From CAMLQK01 sp035690865 (GTDB lineage: Bacteria; Patescibacteriota; Saccharimonadia; Saccharimonadales; UBA4665): a DNA stretch of 64,000 bases. Position 1 is the first letter of the stretch; the number at the start of each line of letters is the position of its first letter. Both the position numbers and the translations under genes were made by a program. The notes beneath the pieces are model-generated. The model did not search any database. It was not told the origin of the DNA and saw nothing but the letters and a program-made list of their open reading frames with translations. Positions 1 through 7,468 of the stretch are shown in pieces. The DNA is taken from the NCBI GenBank assembly GCA_035690865.1, contig DASSKE010000001.1, positions 94,616-158,615 of the forward strand, written 5' to 3'.

Positions 1-432
1 AAGATCGCGCGGTTCCAGAATTTCCCAGTGGTTTTTTGGCGTAAAGTCAAAAACAGGTTTTTCGCCCACGGTCCGCGCTACAACATTTTCATCTTCGGTG
101 CTGCCCACCGGCACATCGGCGAGCGGCATGTTTGGCACGGCACGAAGCAGATCACTATAGCGCTGCTCTACCGGTTCAAGCTCGGTCTCTAATGCGGCCA
201 GCTTGGTTTTAAAACCTTTTCCCAGCTCGATATCTTCTGGTGACGGCTTGCCCTTTTTAAGCTTGGCGGCTAGTTCGTTGCGCTCGGAACGAATACCCTC
301 AATGTGGGTTACCAGTTCGCGGCGGCGGGTATCAAGCTGAAGGAGCTCGTCAATATCTACCGGATAGCCTTTTTGGGCAGCGGCTTCGGTCACGCCAGCT
401 GCATTGTCTCTAATGTATTGAATATCTAACAT
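1..432 (-). CDS. serS: Seryl-tRNA synthetase, N-terminal part (runs off the window)
   Basis: The enzyme charges tRNA-Ser with serine in the cytoplasm. Only the N-terminal 144 residues are present; the gene continues beyond base 1. Translation from the ATG at 430-432 begins MLDIQYIRDNAAGVTEAA, the usual SerRS opening, followed by the long two-helix coiled-coil arm that binds the tRNA (residues about 30-100, with the ERNELAAKLKKGK hairpin segment) and the start of the link to the catalytic core (HWEILEPRDL). The class II catalytic motifs lie outside the window. The promoter probably lies in 433-622, where a TATAAT reads on the minus strand at 536-541. It is divergent from the kinase-like array. 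Identification is firm; the rest of the gene cannot be judged. Confidence 0.93.
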   Translation of the reverse strand, partial: MLDIQYIRDNAAGVTEAAAQKGYPVDIDELLQLDTRRRELVTHIEGIRSERNELAAKLKKGKPSPEDIELGKGFKTKLAALETELEPVEQRYSDLLRAVPNMPLADVPVGSTEDENVVARTVGEKPVFDFTPKNHWEILEPRDL

Positions 433-546
433 ATCTAGTCCTTGTGGTATTTATCGGTGGCGTGTGGTGCAAAACGCATAAAACTGCGCGATGAGGAGCG
501 CGAGGACTTTTGATAATACTTCATCATATACGTTTATTATAACACT

Positions 547-576
547 TTGACCACCAAATACGTGTGGTATCATAAT
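547..576 (+). promoter_or_regulatory. Predicted promoter of the four-gene kinase-like array
   Basis: TTGACC at 547-552 and CATAAT at 571-576 are separated by 18 bases. Transcription would start near 583, giving a leader of about 40 bases with a GGAGGG Shine-Dalgarno sequence at 609-614, nine bases before the ATG at 623. The 190-base gap to serS therefore seems to hold two divergent promoters. Confidence 0.55.
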
Positions 577-622
577 TTAAGTTTCACATTATGTTCGGGG
601 ATTAACCTGGAGGGTACATCGG

Positions 623-1459
623 ATGAGCAATCTGCCTTTTATCAAACTAGGACGCGGAGCACAGTTCCATTCATTTGACATGCATAATGGCCGTGTCCTG
701 AAGATTCCGCTTACCGAGGCCGAGACATTTGCTGTTGCTAAGCAACGGCACAACGTTATTCACGGAACGCTCGAAGAAATTGCCACACTGGATGTTCGCG
801 TGCAGACATTCATGAACAGTAAGGCGCGCATTCCGGCCATGGTTGACCACCAATTCCTTAACCCCGCCCCTTTCTTAGCACTGCTCGGGAATCCCCAGGT
901 GCTTAACAGCAACACCCTTCTCCCCGAAGATACTCCCTTTAAAAAATGGGGGCCGGGCCGCGTGGTATATACACAAGACAAGCTTGATATTGTTAAGCAT
1001 TGGCTGGCATATTTACGTGACCAATCAAATATTTCGACGCGCGATAAAAAGCGATTTACAAAGCTCATAGAAGACTACATCCAGCACGTTTACTCGCTTT
1101 GGGAATACGGCTATGGCGAGTACGTTTTTAAACTCGGCGATATGGGATTAGACGCTAAAGGACGTTTGCGGACAGTTGACTTGGGCGAGTTTACCAGCGA
1201 TAGCACTTTCCTGGAACGCGCGCTCGAAGAGCGCTGGTGGCAAGATAACATCAACCCCCACAAAACCGACTTCCCTAAGATGCCGGGTGAACTGGAGCCG
1301 CTATACGTTCAGCTTATGAGTGACGCGCTGACTCCAGCAGAGCTCGCCAAGCGCTGGCGCACTAAGCACGAGTGTACAATGTGTAATTCCGAAACGACCA
1401 CCATTGCTGCTTTTGTTTCGACTACAGTGAGTGAAATTGATTACATTGACCGGTTATAA
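623..1459 (+). CDS. Kinase-fold-like protein A1, first of a four-paralogue array
   Basis: I do not recognise a named family. The 278-residue protein has the outline of a degenerate protein-kinase or APH fold: a glycine-rich loop with LGRGAQFHSF (residues 9-18), a VLKIP lysine (K27) in the place of the ATP-anchoring Lys, a catalytic-loop-like EYVFKLGDMGLD (166-177) and VDLGEF (185-190) in the place of DFG. The HRD aspartate position is Val168, so it would be a pseudokinase. The C-terminal tail carries a CTMC pair followed by a conserved EIDYIDR end. It is closely related to the protein at 2621-3493 (shared IPLTEAET, VYTQDK, DLGE-T/F blocks). It is the first gene of the array, with a clear GGAGGG site. 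Paralogy is seen directly; the fold is inferred by eye. Confidence 0.75.
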   Translation: MSNLPFIKLGRGAQFHSFDMHNGRVLKIPLTEAETFAVAKQRHNVIHGTLEEIATLDVRVQTFMNSKARIPAMVDHQFLNPAPFLALLGNPQVLNSNTLLPEDTPFKKWGPGRVVYTQDKLDIVKHWLAYLRDQSNISTRDKKRFTKLIEDYIQHVYSLWEYGYGEYVFKLGDMGLDAKGRLRTVDLGEFTSDSTFLERALEERWWQDNINPHKTDFPKMPGELEPLYVQLMSDALTPAELAKRWRTKHECTMCNSETTTIAAFVSTTVSEIDYIDRL

Positions 1460-1463
1460 ACAT

Positions 1464-2624
1464 ATGCAGGCACATCACCAAACCACCCATCACAAACCCA
1501 TTTACGGCATCTTTTACAAATATCACTTTATTGGCAATGGCGCGCAATTTAGGGTATACGCCATTCATGATCACCGCGATCAGCCTATTGGCCGCGTTAT
1601 AAAAGTGCCGCTAGAGTTTCACGAGACTGCTCAGGTAATCCGCGAGCCTTTGTCCCGCATTGCAACATACGACACCGAAGAAGAGCTTAACGAACTGGCT
1701 ATAAAACGCACACATGACGTCCGGCAGTACAATAATTCTCTGCTCAATATGATCCAGGGCGCATATGGCCGCGATGACGATTTTATGCACAAACTGGGTA
1801 ATTTACGTATTCTGCAAGCTCCTATTCCGGCAGCCTCTGTTGGCCATGGCAGTTCACCGTCGTACACCCTGCCAATCTTTTACACACAAGATCAGGTAAC
1901 AACGGTCACCTCCTTTTGGAACAACTTTCAGATGGCAAATGTGCCCTACATGAATAGCCTGTCACGCACCGATATTAAACTGGCGAAAGATTTAGTTGAA
2001 CAAATTATTCAGCTTAATTATGCCATATGGGAATATGGTTTCTTTGAGTTCGTTTTTAAGCCGGAGAATATGGGCATTCGATTCACCAAAGACAACCAGA
2101 TCGATGTGATTTGGATTGACCCCGCCGAGCACATCACCGACCTTGAACGGGCTCAAATTATTCTTGAAGAAAAGCACTGGTTACACCCTTTAATGGCCCA
2201 CAAGGTTGATTACGCCTACTTGCCAACGGTATTGCATCAATATTACACAGAAGCCTGCGAGAAAGCATTTACCCAGGAGTCGCTGCAAAAGTACTGGCGC
2301 CGAAAGTCCTTAAAACTAGAACGCAAGCAACGGCGCATCCTGCAGCTCAAGTCACTGATAACCCGTAATCAAAAGCAGTCCGTGAGACTATGGATTGCCC
2401 AGCAGACATTGCGCACTACTATGTACTCCGGATTCAGTGGTAATCGTATTGATAATCTGCAAATACCTATCAGCGACCTTGTTTTGCTTTTGCAAGATAA
2501 GCCCCCGCTTATGAGCGCCAGTGTTGCATCTATCGAAGTCGAGCGGCGGCTTGCCGAAACTAAATCAGAGGTAGGTGCCGCTAAGAGCCAACTTCTATTG
2601 CAATACCTTGGAGAACATCGATGA
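1464..2624 (+). CDS. Kinase-fold-like protein B1, second of the array
   Basis: 386 residues. I chose the ATG at 1464, five bases after the stop of the first gene, because it aligns with the start of the B-type paralogue at 3512; a GTG at 1431 in frame would overlap the first gene by 29 bases. Landmarks match the A type: NGAQFRVYAI glycine loop, GRVIKVP with the Lys, FVFKPENMGI (a near-perfect KPEN catalytic-loop motif but with Val where the HRD Asp should be) and WIDPAE in the DFG place. Unlike the A type it has a C-terminal extension of about 100 residues, basic and helical (LKLERKQRRILQLKSLITRN), and no Cys pair. The stop overlaps the next start as ATGA, so translation is coupled. Function unknown; pseudokinase is the inference. 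Confidence 0.72.
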   Translation: MQAHHQTTHHKPIYGIFYKYHFIGNGAQFRVYAIHDHRDQPIGRVIKVPLEFHETAQVIREPLSRIATYDTEEELNELAIKRTHDVRQYNNSLLNMIQGAYGRDDDFMHKLGNLRILQAPIPAASVGHGSSPSYTLPIFYTQDQVTTVTSFWNNFQMANVPYMNSLSRTDIKLAKDLVEQIIQLNYAIWEYGFFEFVFKPENMGIRFTKDNQIDVIWIDPAEHITDLERAQIILEEKHWLHPLMAHKVDYAYLPTVLHQYYTEACEKAFTQESLQKYWRRKSLKLERKQRRILQLKSLITRNQKQSVRLWIAQQTLRTTMYSGFSGNRIDNLQIPISDLVLLLQDKPPLMSASVASIEVERRLAETKSEVGAAKSQLLLQYLGEHR

Positions 2625-3493
2625 GCCTTTATCATTTTTCGCAGAGTATTCAGGAATACATCCCTTTTCCTGAGATTAACCACGGGGCACAATTTAGAGT
2701 ATATGATATGCACAACGGTAGCGTACTCAAGATTCCGCTTACCGAGGCGGAGACGCTTGAAGTTGCCAAAGGAAGGCGCAATAGCCCAGCAAGCAAGCGG
2801 CCGATGACCGAGCAAATGGTGCTGGCCGCCCGCGTACAAACCTTTATGAACGGCAAGGCGCGGATCGCCCCCATGGTTGAACACCGCTTTACGGCTCCAA
2901 ACCAATTCTTAGAGCTTTTAGGGAACCCTAAGCTCATATCGGTTGAAGATATTCTCCCCCAGGACCAACCCGGCAAGCGTTGGGGTGCTGGGCGTATCGT
3001 TTATACGCAGGATAAGGTGTTGATGGTCCATGAGATTCTGGAGAAACTGTCGCTTAAGCCAAGCCTGCAGTCCGACGATATTGCGTATCTTAAACAGATC
3101 ATTGATGCTTACGTCGCCGCAAGCCACGCACTCTGGTCGTATGGATACGCGGAATACGCTTTTAAATTTGGGGATACTGGCTTTGACAGACAAGGCCGAC
3201 TCATCTTCGTTGATCTTGGTGAGTGCACCAGTGACATGAGCTTTATGGAACGTGCACTTGAGCAGGAACGCTGGCGCAATAATGTGGACCCGAGCAAGGC
3301 CGACTTTCCGCAGCTCCCATTAGACTTGCACGATTATTTTATTCACAAAATGACAAGTGAATTGAACGCCGAAAAGCTCAAAAAGCTATGGCGCAGCAAA
3401 CATATCTGCACAACATGCCAGCCGCATGATGACATAATACGGACGTTTATTGCAGCTAAGGTTGCAGAAATTGATTACATTGACCGTTGGTAG
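2621..3493 (+). CDS. Kinase-fold-like protein A2, third of the array
   Basis: 290 residues, the closest relative of the first gene. It shows HGAQFRVYDMHNG, VLKIPLTEAET, VYTQDKVLMV, AEYAFKFGDTGFD (Ala in the HRD Asp position) and VDLGECTSDMSFMERAL, and ends with a CTTC pair and EIDYIDRW. The start overlaps the stop of the preceding gene (ATGA) with GGAG nine bases before it. The matching Cys pair in both A-type proteins at the same distance from the end suggests a small metal-binding or disulfide element kept by selection. Cytoplasmic by appearance: no signal peptide or membrane segment. No function can be assigned from the sequence alone. Confidence 0.75.
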   Translation: MSLYHFSQSIQEYIPFPEINHGAQFRVYDMHNGSVLKIPLTEAETLEVAKGRRNSPASKRPMTEQMVLAARVQTFMNGKARIAPMVEHRFTAPNQFLELLGNPKLISVEDILPQDQPGKRWGAGRIVYTQDKVLMVHEILEKLSLKPSLQSDDIAYLKQIIDAYVAASHALWSYGYAEYAFKFGDTGFDRQGRLIFVDLGECTSDMSFMERALEQERWRNNVDPSKADFPQLPLDLHDYFIHKMTSELNAEKLKKLWRSKHICTTCQPHDDIIRTFIAAKVAEIDYIDRW

Positions 3494-3511
3494 CAAAAAG
3501 GCTCTCTTGCC

Positions 3512-4657
3512 ATGAATCAAACTAACTATCCTCATTCACCACTACCTGGAGCATACTATAATTATCAATATATTGATCATGGTGCTCAATTTAGAGTGTA
3601 CTCAATTCTTACCTATGACAACCGCTCCACGGGCAGAGTAGTCAAAGTTCCCCTTGGCTTTACTGAGAGCAAAGAGGTGCTAGAGCCGCACTTGCGTATA
3701 CTACAATTGACAGAAGAAGAAGTAGATAGGCGAATACATAATTTACTCCATCATAAACAACAACTCCCCGCCCTACTGCAGGGTGTATATGCCCATGATA
3801 AAAAACTCATGCGCATGCTTGGCGACTTGCGGATTGTTCCGCGGCTTGCAGCAATCCCCTATAATCAGCCAGATTACTTTATGCCGCTCTTTTTTACACA
3901 AAATCTCGTAACACCTATGAAGACATTCTTGCACCGCTACCGTTTTGCCAATTTACCGCCCTATCAGCTTGAGCTTTCGGACATCAGCGCTATTGAGCAA
4001 GTTATCCAACAGGTTATATCGTTGCACTACAGCCTGTGGGAATACGGTATTTTTGAACGAAGCTTAAAGCTTGAGAATATCGGCGTAACCCAGCATCGCA
4101 AAACATACCGCGGAACGCTGGTTGATATTGGCGAGATAACGTTTAACTTGAATGAAGCCGAGTCTATTCTGCTTGAACGCCGCTGGAAAAACTCGCTAAG
4201 TCCGCACAAGACTGACCACCTTTTTATTCCGACTATTATGCATCGCTATTATATTGATGCCTGCAACACGCACCTCACCGTTGATGCGCTGCGTACTCGT
4301 TGGCGCAAACGGCCGCTTGCCATTGAGCAGCGCCAAGAGATATTTTTAAAGATAAAAGAGCAGCTGAGCCGCAATAAGCAGCAAAAGATTAAGCACTGGA
4401 TGAGCCGACAGGCCCTTTCGTCGTCGCTGTATCGTGGCATTCCACAGGACAGAATTGATACGCTGGAAATACCCCGGGCTGAGCTTTCTATGCTCCTTAA
4501 AGACAAGCGGAGCGGCCAAGAGGCTCAGAATATTATGCATATCCATGAGCTGCGTGAGCGACAGCTGTACCTAGAGCAACGCAACAGCGGCACTATTCAA
4601 GAGGTGGCTGACTTTTTATTTAGACAGTCATTGCAAGCAAACCAGTACTTAGACTAG
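3512..4657 (+). CDS. Kinase-fold-like protein B2, fourth of the array
   Basis: 381 residues, B type. Landmarks: DHGAQFRVYSI glycine loop, GRVVKVPLGF lysine, ERSLKLENIGV catalytic-loop analogue (Ser in the HRD Asp place, Asn kept) and VDIGEITF for DFG. The C-terminal extension resembles that of B1 (RNKQQKIKHWM versus RNQKQSVRLWI, and DRIDTLEIP versus NRIDNLQIP). It follows A2 after 18 bases with no strong Shine-Dalgarno site. The array ends here, convergent with the nuclease at 4671. Order A-B-A-B implies that a gene pair was duplicated, not single genes. Function unknown. Confidence 0.72.
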   Translation: MNQTNYPHSPLPGAYYNYQYIDHGAQFRVYSILTYDNRSTGRVVKVPLGFTESKEVLEPHLRILQLTEEEVDRRIHNLLHHKQQLPALLQGVYAHDKKLMRMLGDLRIVPRLAAIPYNQPDYFMPLFFTQNLVTPMKTFLHRYRFANLPPYQLELSDISAIEQVIQQVISLHYSLWEYGIFERSLKLENIGVTQHRKTYRGTLVDIGEITFNLNEAESILLERRWKNSLSPHKTDHLFIPTIMHRYYIDACNTHLTVDALRTRWRKRPLAIEQRQEIFLKIKEQLSRNKQQKIKHWMSRQALSSSLYRGIPQDRIDTLEIPRAELSMLLKDKRSGQEAQNIMHIHELRERQLYLEQRNSGTIQEVADFLFRQSLQANQYLD

Positions 4658-4670
4658 GCCCATCCGTTTG

Positions 4671-5462
4671 TTAGACTTTTTTGGCTTTTTGGATGTGTTT
4701 AAGTGTTAACTCAGTGCGCTGGCGGGCGTAGGCACAGAACTCACATTCGCCGCCCATAATACTTTCGCCAACTGGCGGCATATCGCCGTCCATACATGTC
4801 TTCATCTTTTGAAGCGTCGGCTCAACCCACTCATCGCTGCCGTTATACGGAATCAGTTTTGTTTTAAACTCAAGTCGATTATTAAACCCGTCTAGATCCA
4901 TCCGACCATTCGTGTACACAAAATATCCCGTGGGATGCACGGTAAAGCCATTGGCCCGCAATAGCCATTGATACACTTCCATTTGGCGTTTATAACTGAT
5001 TTGCCAGCCAGCACTAATGCTTACTTCTTTATCTTTGGCCGTGGCTTTGTAATCTACCACTACTACCTCTCCGGCCGGCGTGACCCACAAATCGTCCACC
5101 GCTCCAAATACCAACAGATTCGTTGGCTGATGTACATACTGAACACCGACAAAATTCTCGCGCCAGTCGTCGAGCTTTTCGTGTGCAAAAGGCAGCAGAT
5201 CAAGTTCGTGCTCGAGCATAATCGGGTGTTTTTCGCCCGCAGCGCGATAGCGGTCAAACTCTTTTTTGAACAGTTCGTCGATAGCTTTATTAATGTTGAA
5301 GGGTGGCCCGTCGGGGCGTTTTATTTTAAGCCGCACATCAAGCCAAAAACAGCGCGGGCACTGCATAAACAGCTCAATCTTGCTACGACTGACCTTAAAT
5401 GCTGCTCGCTGGCCAGGCATATACGGCTGCGAGCGCTCCCTCCAATAATTATTGAACGCCAT
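4671..5462 (-). CDS. PD-(D/E)XK nuclease, Cas4/RecB C-terminal type
   Basis: 263 residues. It should be an exonuclease of the RecB/Cas4/AddB-nuclease superfamily. Visible motifs: CPRC near residues 35-38 and GGECEFC near the C-terminus, four cysteines that in this family hold a [4Fe-4S] cluster; GAVDDLW with the metal-binding Asp; VVVDYKATAK, the (D/E)xK core; and QMEVYQWLL, the QxxxY motif typical of RecB-type nucleases. No helicase domain is fused and there are no cas genes nearby, so a DNA repair role is more likely than CRISPR adaptation. TATACT sits nine bases before the ATG (minus strand, 472-477) with no Shine-Dalgarno site, so a leaderless mRNA is likely. Converges on the kinase-like array. 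Confidence 0.82.
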   Translation of the reverse strand: MAFNNYWRERSQPYMPGQRAAFKVSRSKIELFMQCPRCFWLDVRLKIKRPDGPPFNINKAIDELFKKEFDRYRAAGEKHPIMLEHELDLLPFAHEKLDDWRENFVGVQYVHQPTNLLVFGAVDDLWVTPAGEVVVVDYKATAKDKEVSISAGWQISYKRQMEVYQWLLRANGFTVHPTGYFVYTNGRMDLDGFNNRLEFKTKLIPYNGSDEWVEPTLQKMKTCMDGDMPPVGESIMGGECEFCAYARQRTELTLKHIQKAKKV

Positions 5463-5511
5463 GTTATTTTAAGTATAGCAAAAGATCGCCCACCGATCTA
5501 CAGCTTACTGG

Positions 5512-6657
5512 CTACTGACCGTTACAGAGGCGCCACAGAACGTCATGGGCTATCTGTTTTGGCAAACATTTGGCGATACCGTTTGCCTTGCCTAAACCGT
5601 GTACCAGGTGCTGTGGCACGAAAGAATTCTGTTCTTCGGCGGTAAGGCTCCGTATCACCTGGCTCAAGGATGTTCCGGCAGCCCTAGCTATGTCGCTCAG
5701 CGTCATATACTGTAGCTGACTTTGCTCACCAAAGGCTTCTCTCACCTCGTCTGCCTGCTCTTTGCTTACGTGGTCTGCCAGCATCCCCTGGCGTACTTTT
5801 TTAGTAGGGTGAACGCGTTTTCTACGAATAGCGTGCCCGCCCTTCCTTAGGGCACGACGAGCAAAAGCCAGGTCGGTTTCTTCGCCAAGTGCTTTGAGTA
5901 TCTCGTCGGAGGCGTGCGCAAATGGAGTCTGCACGGCCTCCATTAAGGCCGCGGCAACATCTTGGTGGGTGGCGCTTGCCACTTCCAAGCCCCACTCATT
6001 GCACAAGCTTAGGGCAACTATTGGGAATCGCTTTGGCAGCTCCTTGGAGCGCTTTGGGTCAATATCCAGCAGATACGCTAGTTCGCGCAAGGTGAGATGT
6101 TCTTCGGGCTTAATGGCCTTGAGTGGCGGTTTTTCGCTCAGCCTTTCTTGCGTGGATGGACTATGCCATAACTCATATTGGCGGGCGCCAAGCCGCACGG
6201 CCACAAGCTCATCCGGGCATTCTTCGGTTAGCCGCATTTCGATATGCCTAGGGTGGCTGTCGAACCTGCGAGCGAGCGTTGCAGAAGATATATATGTCTC
6301 TGGCGGCTGCTCTGTAACCTTCATGTTAGGCGGAGCCATAACTAATGTGCCAGGAAGTTTTCTCGTTGTAGGCAGGAGCGGCTGGCTGGCTGCAAAGTGA
6401 GAAAGCGCATCATAGGTTGTGCCCAACATCTCCTGCACTTCTTGTATTTCATTGGGGTTAAGCGCCTCATATAATCCAGCGTCTCCCTTGCCCCTCGTAT
6501 ATTCAAGACGGCGAGCACCAGCAACCGCCTGCATGACGATATCATGAGCAAACACTTGCATATACGGTAAATGAGGGTGCTCCGCTTCTAGCACGCCATC
6601 AACTACCTGGCTCACTACGTCCTTGCCGCCAAGATGCGGGTCCAATGCCTCAATCAT
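5512..6657 (-). CDS. Hypothetical protein with repeated helix-turn-helix-like modules
   Basis: 381 residues, no recognised family. Helical and soluble. It contains three stretches that look like short HTH units: SSATLARRFDSHPRHIEMRL (around residue 145), TLRELAYLLDIDPKRSKELP (around 210) and MTLSDIARAAGTSLSQVIRS (around 315). The last is followed by a segment ending AKCLPKQIAHDVLWRL that matches, residue pattern for residue pattern, the N-terminal part of the neighbouring protein at 6728-7468. This suggests DNA binding, but the target is unknown. A very good promoter (TTGATA-N17-TATAAT) ends six bases before the ATG, so the transcript should be leaderless. Confidence 0.7.
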   Translation of the reverse strand: MIEALDPHLGGKDVVSQVVDGVLEAEHPHLPYMQVFAHDIVMQAVAGARRLEYTRGKGDAGLYEALNPNEIQEVQEMLGTTYDALSHFAASQPLLPTTRKLPGTLVMAPPNMKVTEQPPETYISSATLARRFDSHPRHIEMRLTEECPDELVAVRLGARQYELWHSPSTQERLSEKPPLKAIKPEEHLTLRELAYLLDIDPKRSKELPKRFPIVALSLCNEWGLEVASATHQDVAAALMEAVQTPFAHASDEILKALGEETDLAFARRALRKGGHAIRRKRVHPTKKVRQGMLADHVSKEQADEVREAFGEQSQLQYMTLSDIARAAGTSLSQVIRSLTAEEQNSFVPQHLVHGLGKANGIAKCLPKQIAHDVLWRLCNGQ

Positions 6658-6663
6658 GCAGGC

Positions 6664-6692
6664 ATTATAATCGCCCTTTAGCGATATATCAA
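6664..6692 (-). promoter_or_regulatory. Promoter for the 5512-6657 gene, leaderless type
   Basis: On the minus strand TTGATA (6687-6692) and TATAAT (6664-6669) are 17 bases apart. Only six bases (GCCTGC) separate the -10 from the ATG at 6657, so transcription should begin at or next to the start codon. Confidence 0.7.
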
Positions 6693-6727
6693 GACCACGT
6701 TATCGCAGATAACGCAAGCCCCGGACA

Positions 6728-7468
6728 CTAGCGCGTGGCGAGTCTGGCGACGTCAGGCAACATTTCGCTAAGTGCAGCTAGGGCCACATAGCCATCGTCC
6801 GTCGGAGGATAGCCCATTTGCTCAACGTTCTGGATAATTGTTTTCTCGCCCAGGCCCAAGACCTCGCCAGCCAGTGATGCTTCATACATATGACACCGTG
6901 TTACGGCAGGAATATAACACCCATGAATCATATGCGCATACAAAATCTTTTGGGGTCTACAGTCGTCCTCGGACATAGGAAGGGCGTCAAAATCTATGGG
7001 AAATGCCATTCCGCTATCGTAATCAGGCTGGCGCCTTTTTTCATATTCCTCTAAATGAGGCCACCTATAACAAAGCACAGGTGAGCCAATACTATTTATC
7101 TTTTGCCGTTCAAAGGCAAATGCCATCCGCTTTAAGCTGGAACGTGCACTCGCGTACGACGCATCCGCTGGACGACGGGCACAAAAAACTGGCATAGGAA
7201 CCAAATGTGCGGGTGGCGGAATGGCTAGCCTGCGTATGATAGTTTCTGCTATATGTAACGGAAAACGTTTGCCATTAAGACCACGCGACAATTTAAATTC
7301 TGACGAAGGGATTATATGTGCTCTGTCTTCTTCGGTGAGGTGCGGCTGCAAGGTGCCTAGGCTTATACCAAGCTCATGAGCGATGTCCTTTATAGTCGGG
7401 TTAATGTCTTCTGGGTCTGCTACCGCTCGAAGCTCCCTAAACGGCGTAATTCGAGAGATCTCAGCCAT
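6728..7468 (-). CDS. Hypothetical protein with HTH-like ends
   Basis: 246 residues, function not recognised. Residues about 28-80 (IKDIAHELGISLGTLQPHLT, then RFPLHIAETIIRRLA) match the C-terminal module of the neighbouring 5512-6657 protein, and look like a helix-turn-helix followed by a helical cap. The C-terminus (ASLAGEVLGLGEKTIIQNVE) looks like a second HTH. The middle has Arg/Tyr-rich sequence without clear motifs. The ATG directly follows the stop of the rRNA methyltransferase gene (TAAATG), so it is probably translated by coupling as the last gene of the galU-HAD-methyltransferase operon. Confidence 0.68.
   Translation of the reverse strand: MAEISRITPFRELRAVADPEDINPTIKDIAHELGISLGTLQPHLTEEDRAHIIPSSEFKLSRGLNGKRFPLHIAETIIRRLAIPPPAHLVPMPVFCARRPADASYASARSSLKRMAFAFERQKINSIGSPVLCYRWPHLEEYEKRRQPDYDSGMAFPIDFDALPMSEDDCRPQKILYAHMIHGCYIPAVTRCHMYEASLAGEVLGLGEKTIIQNVEQMGYPPTDDGYVALAALSEMLPDVARLATR

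Noticed and set aside
4671..5462. CRISPR adaptation locus around the Cas4-like nuclease
   Set aside because: No cas1 or cas2 and no direct-repeat array nearby; RecB-type repair nucleases share the same motifs.
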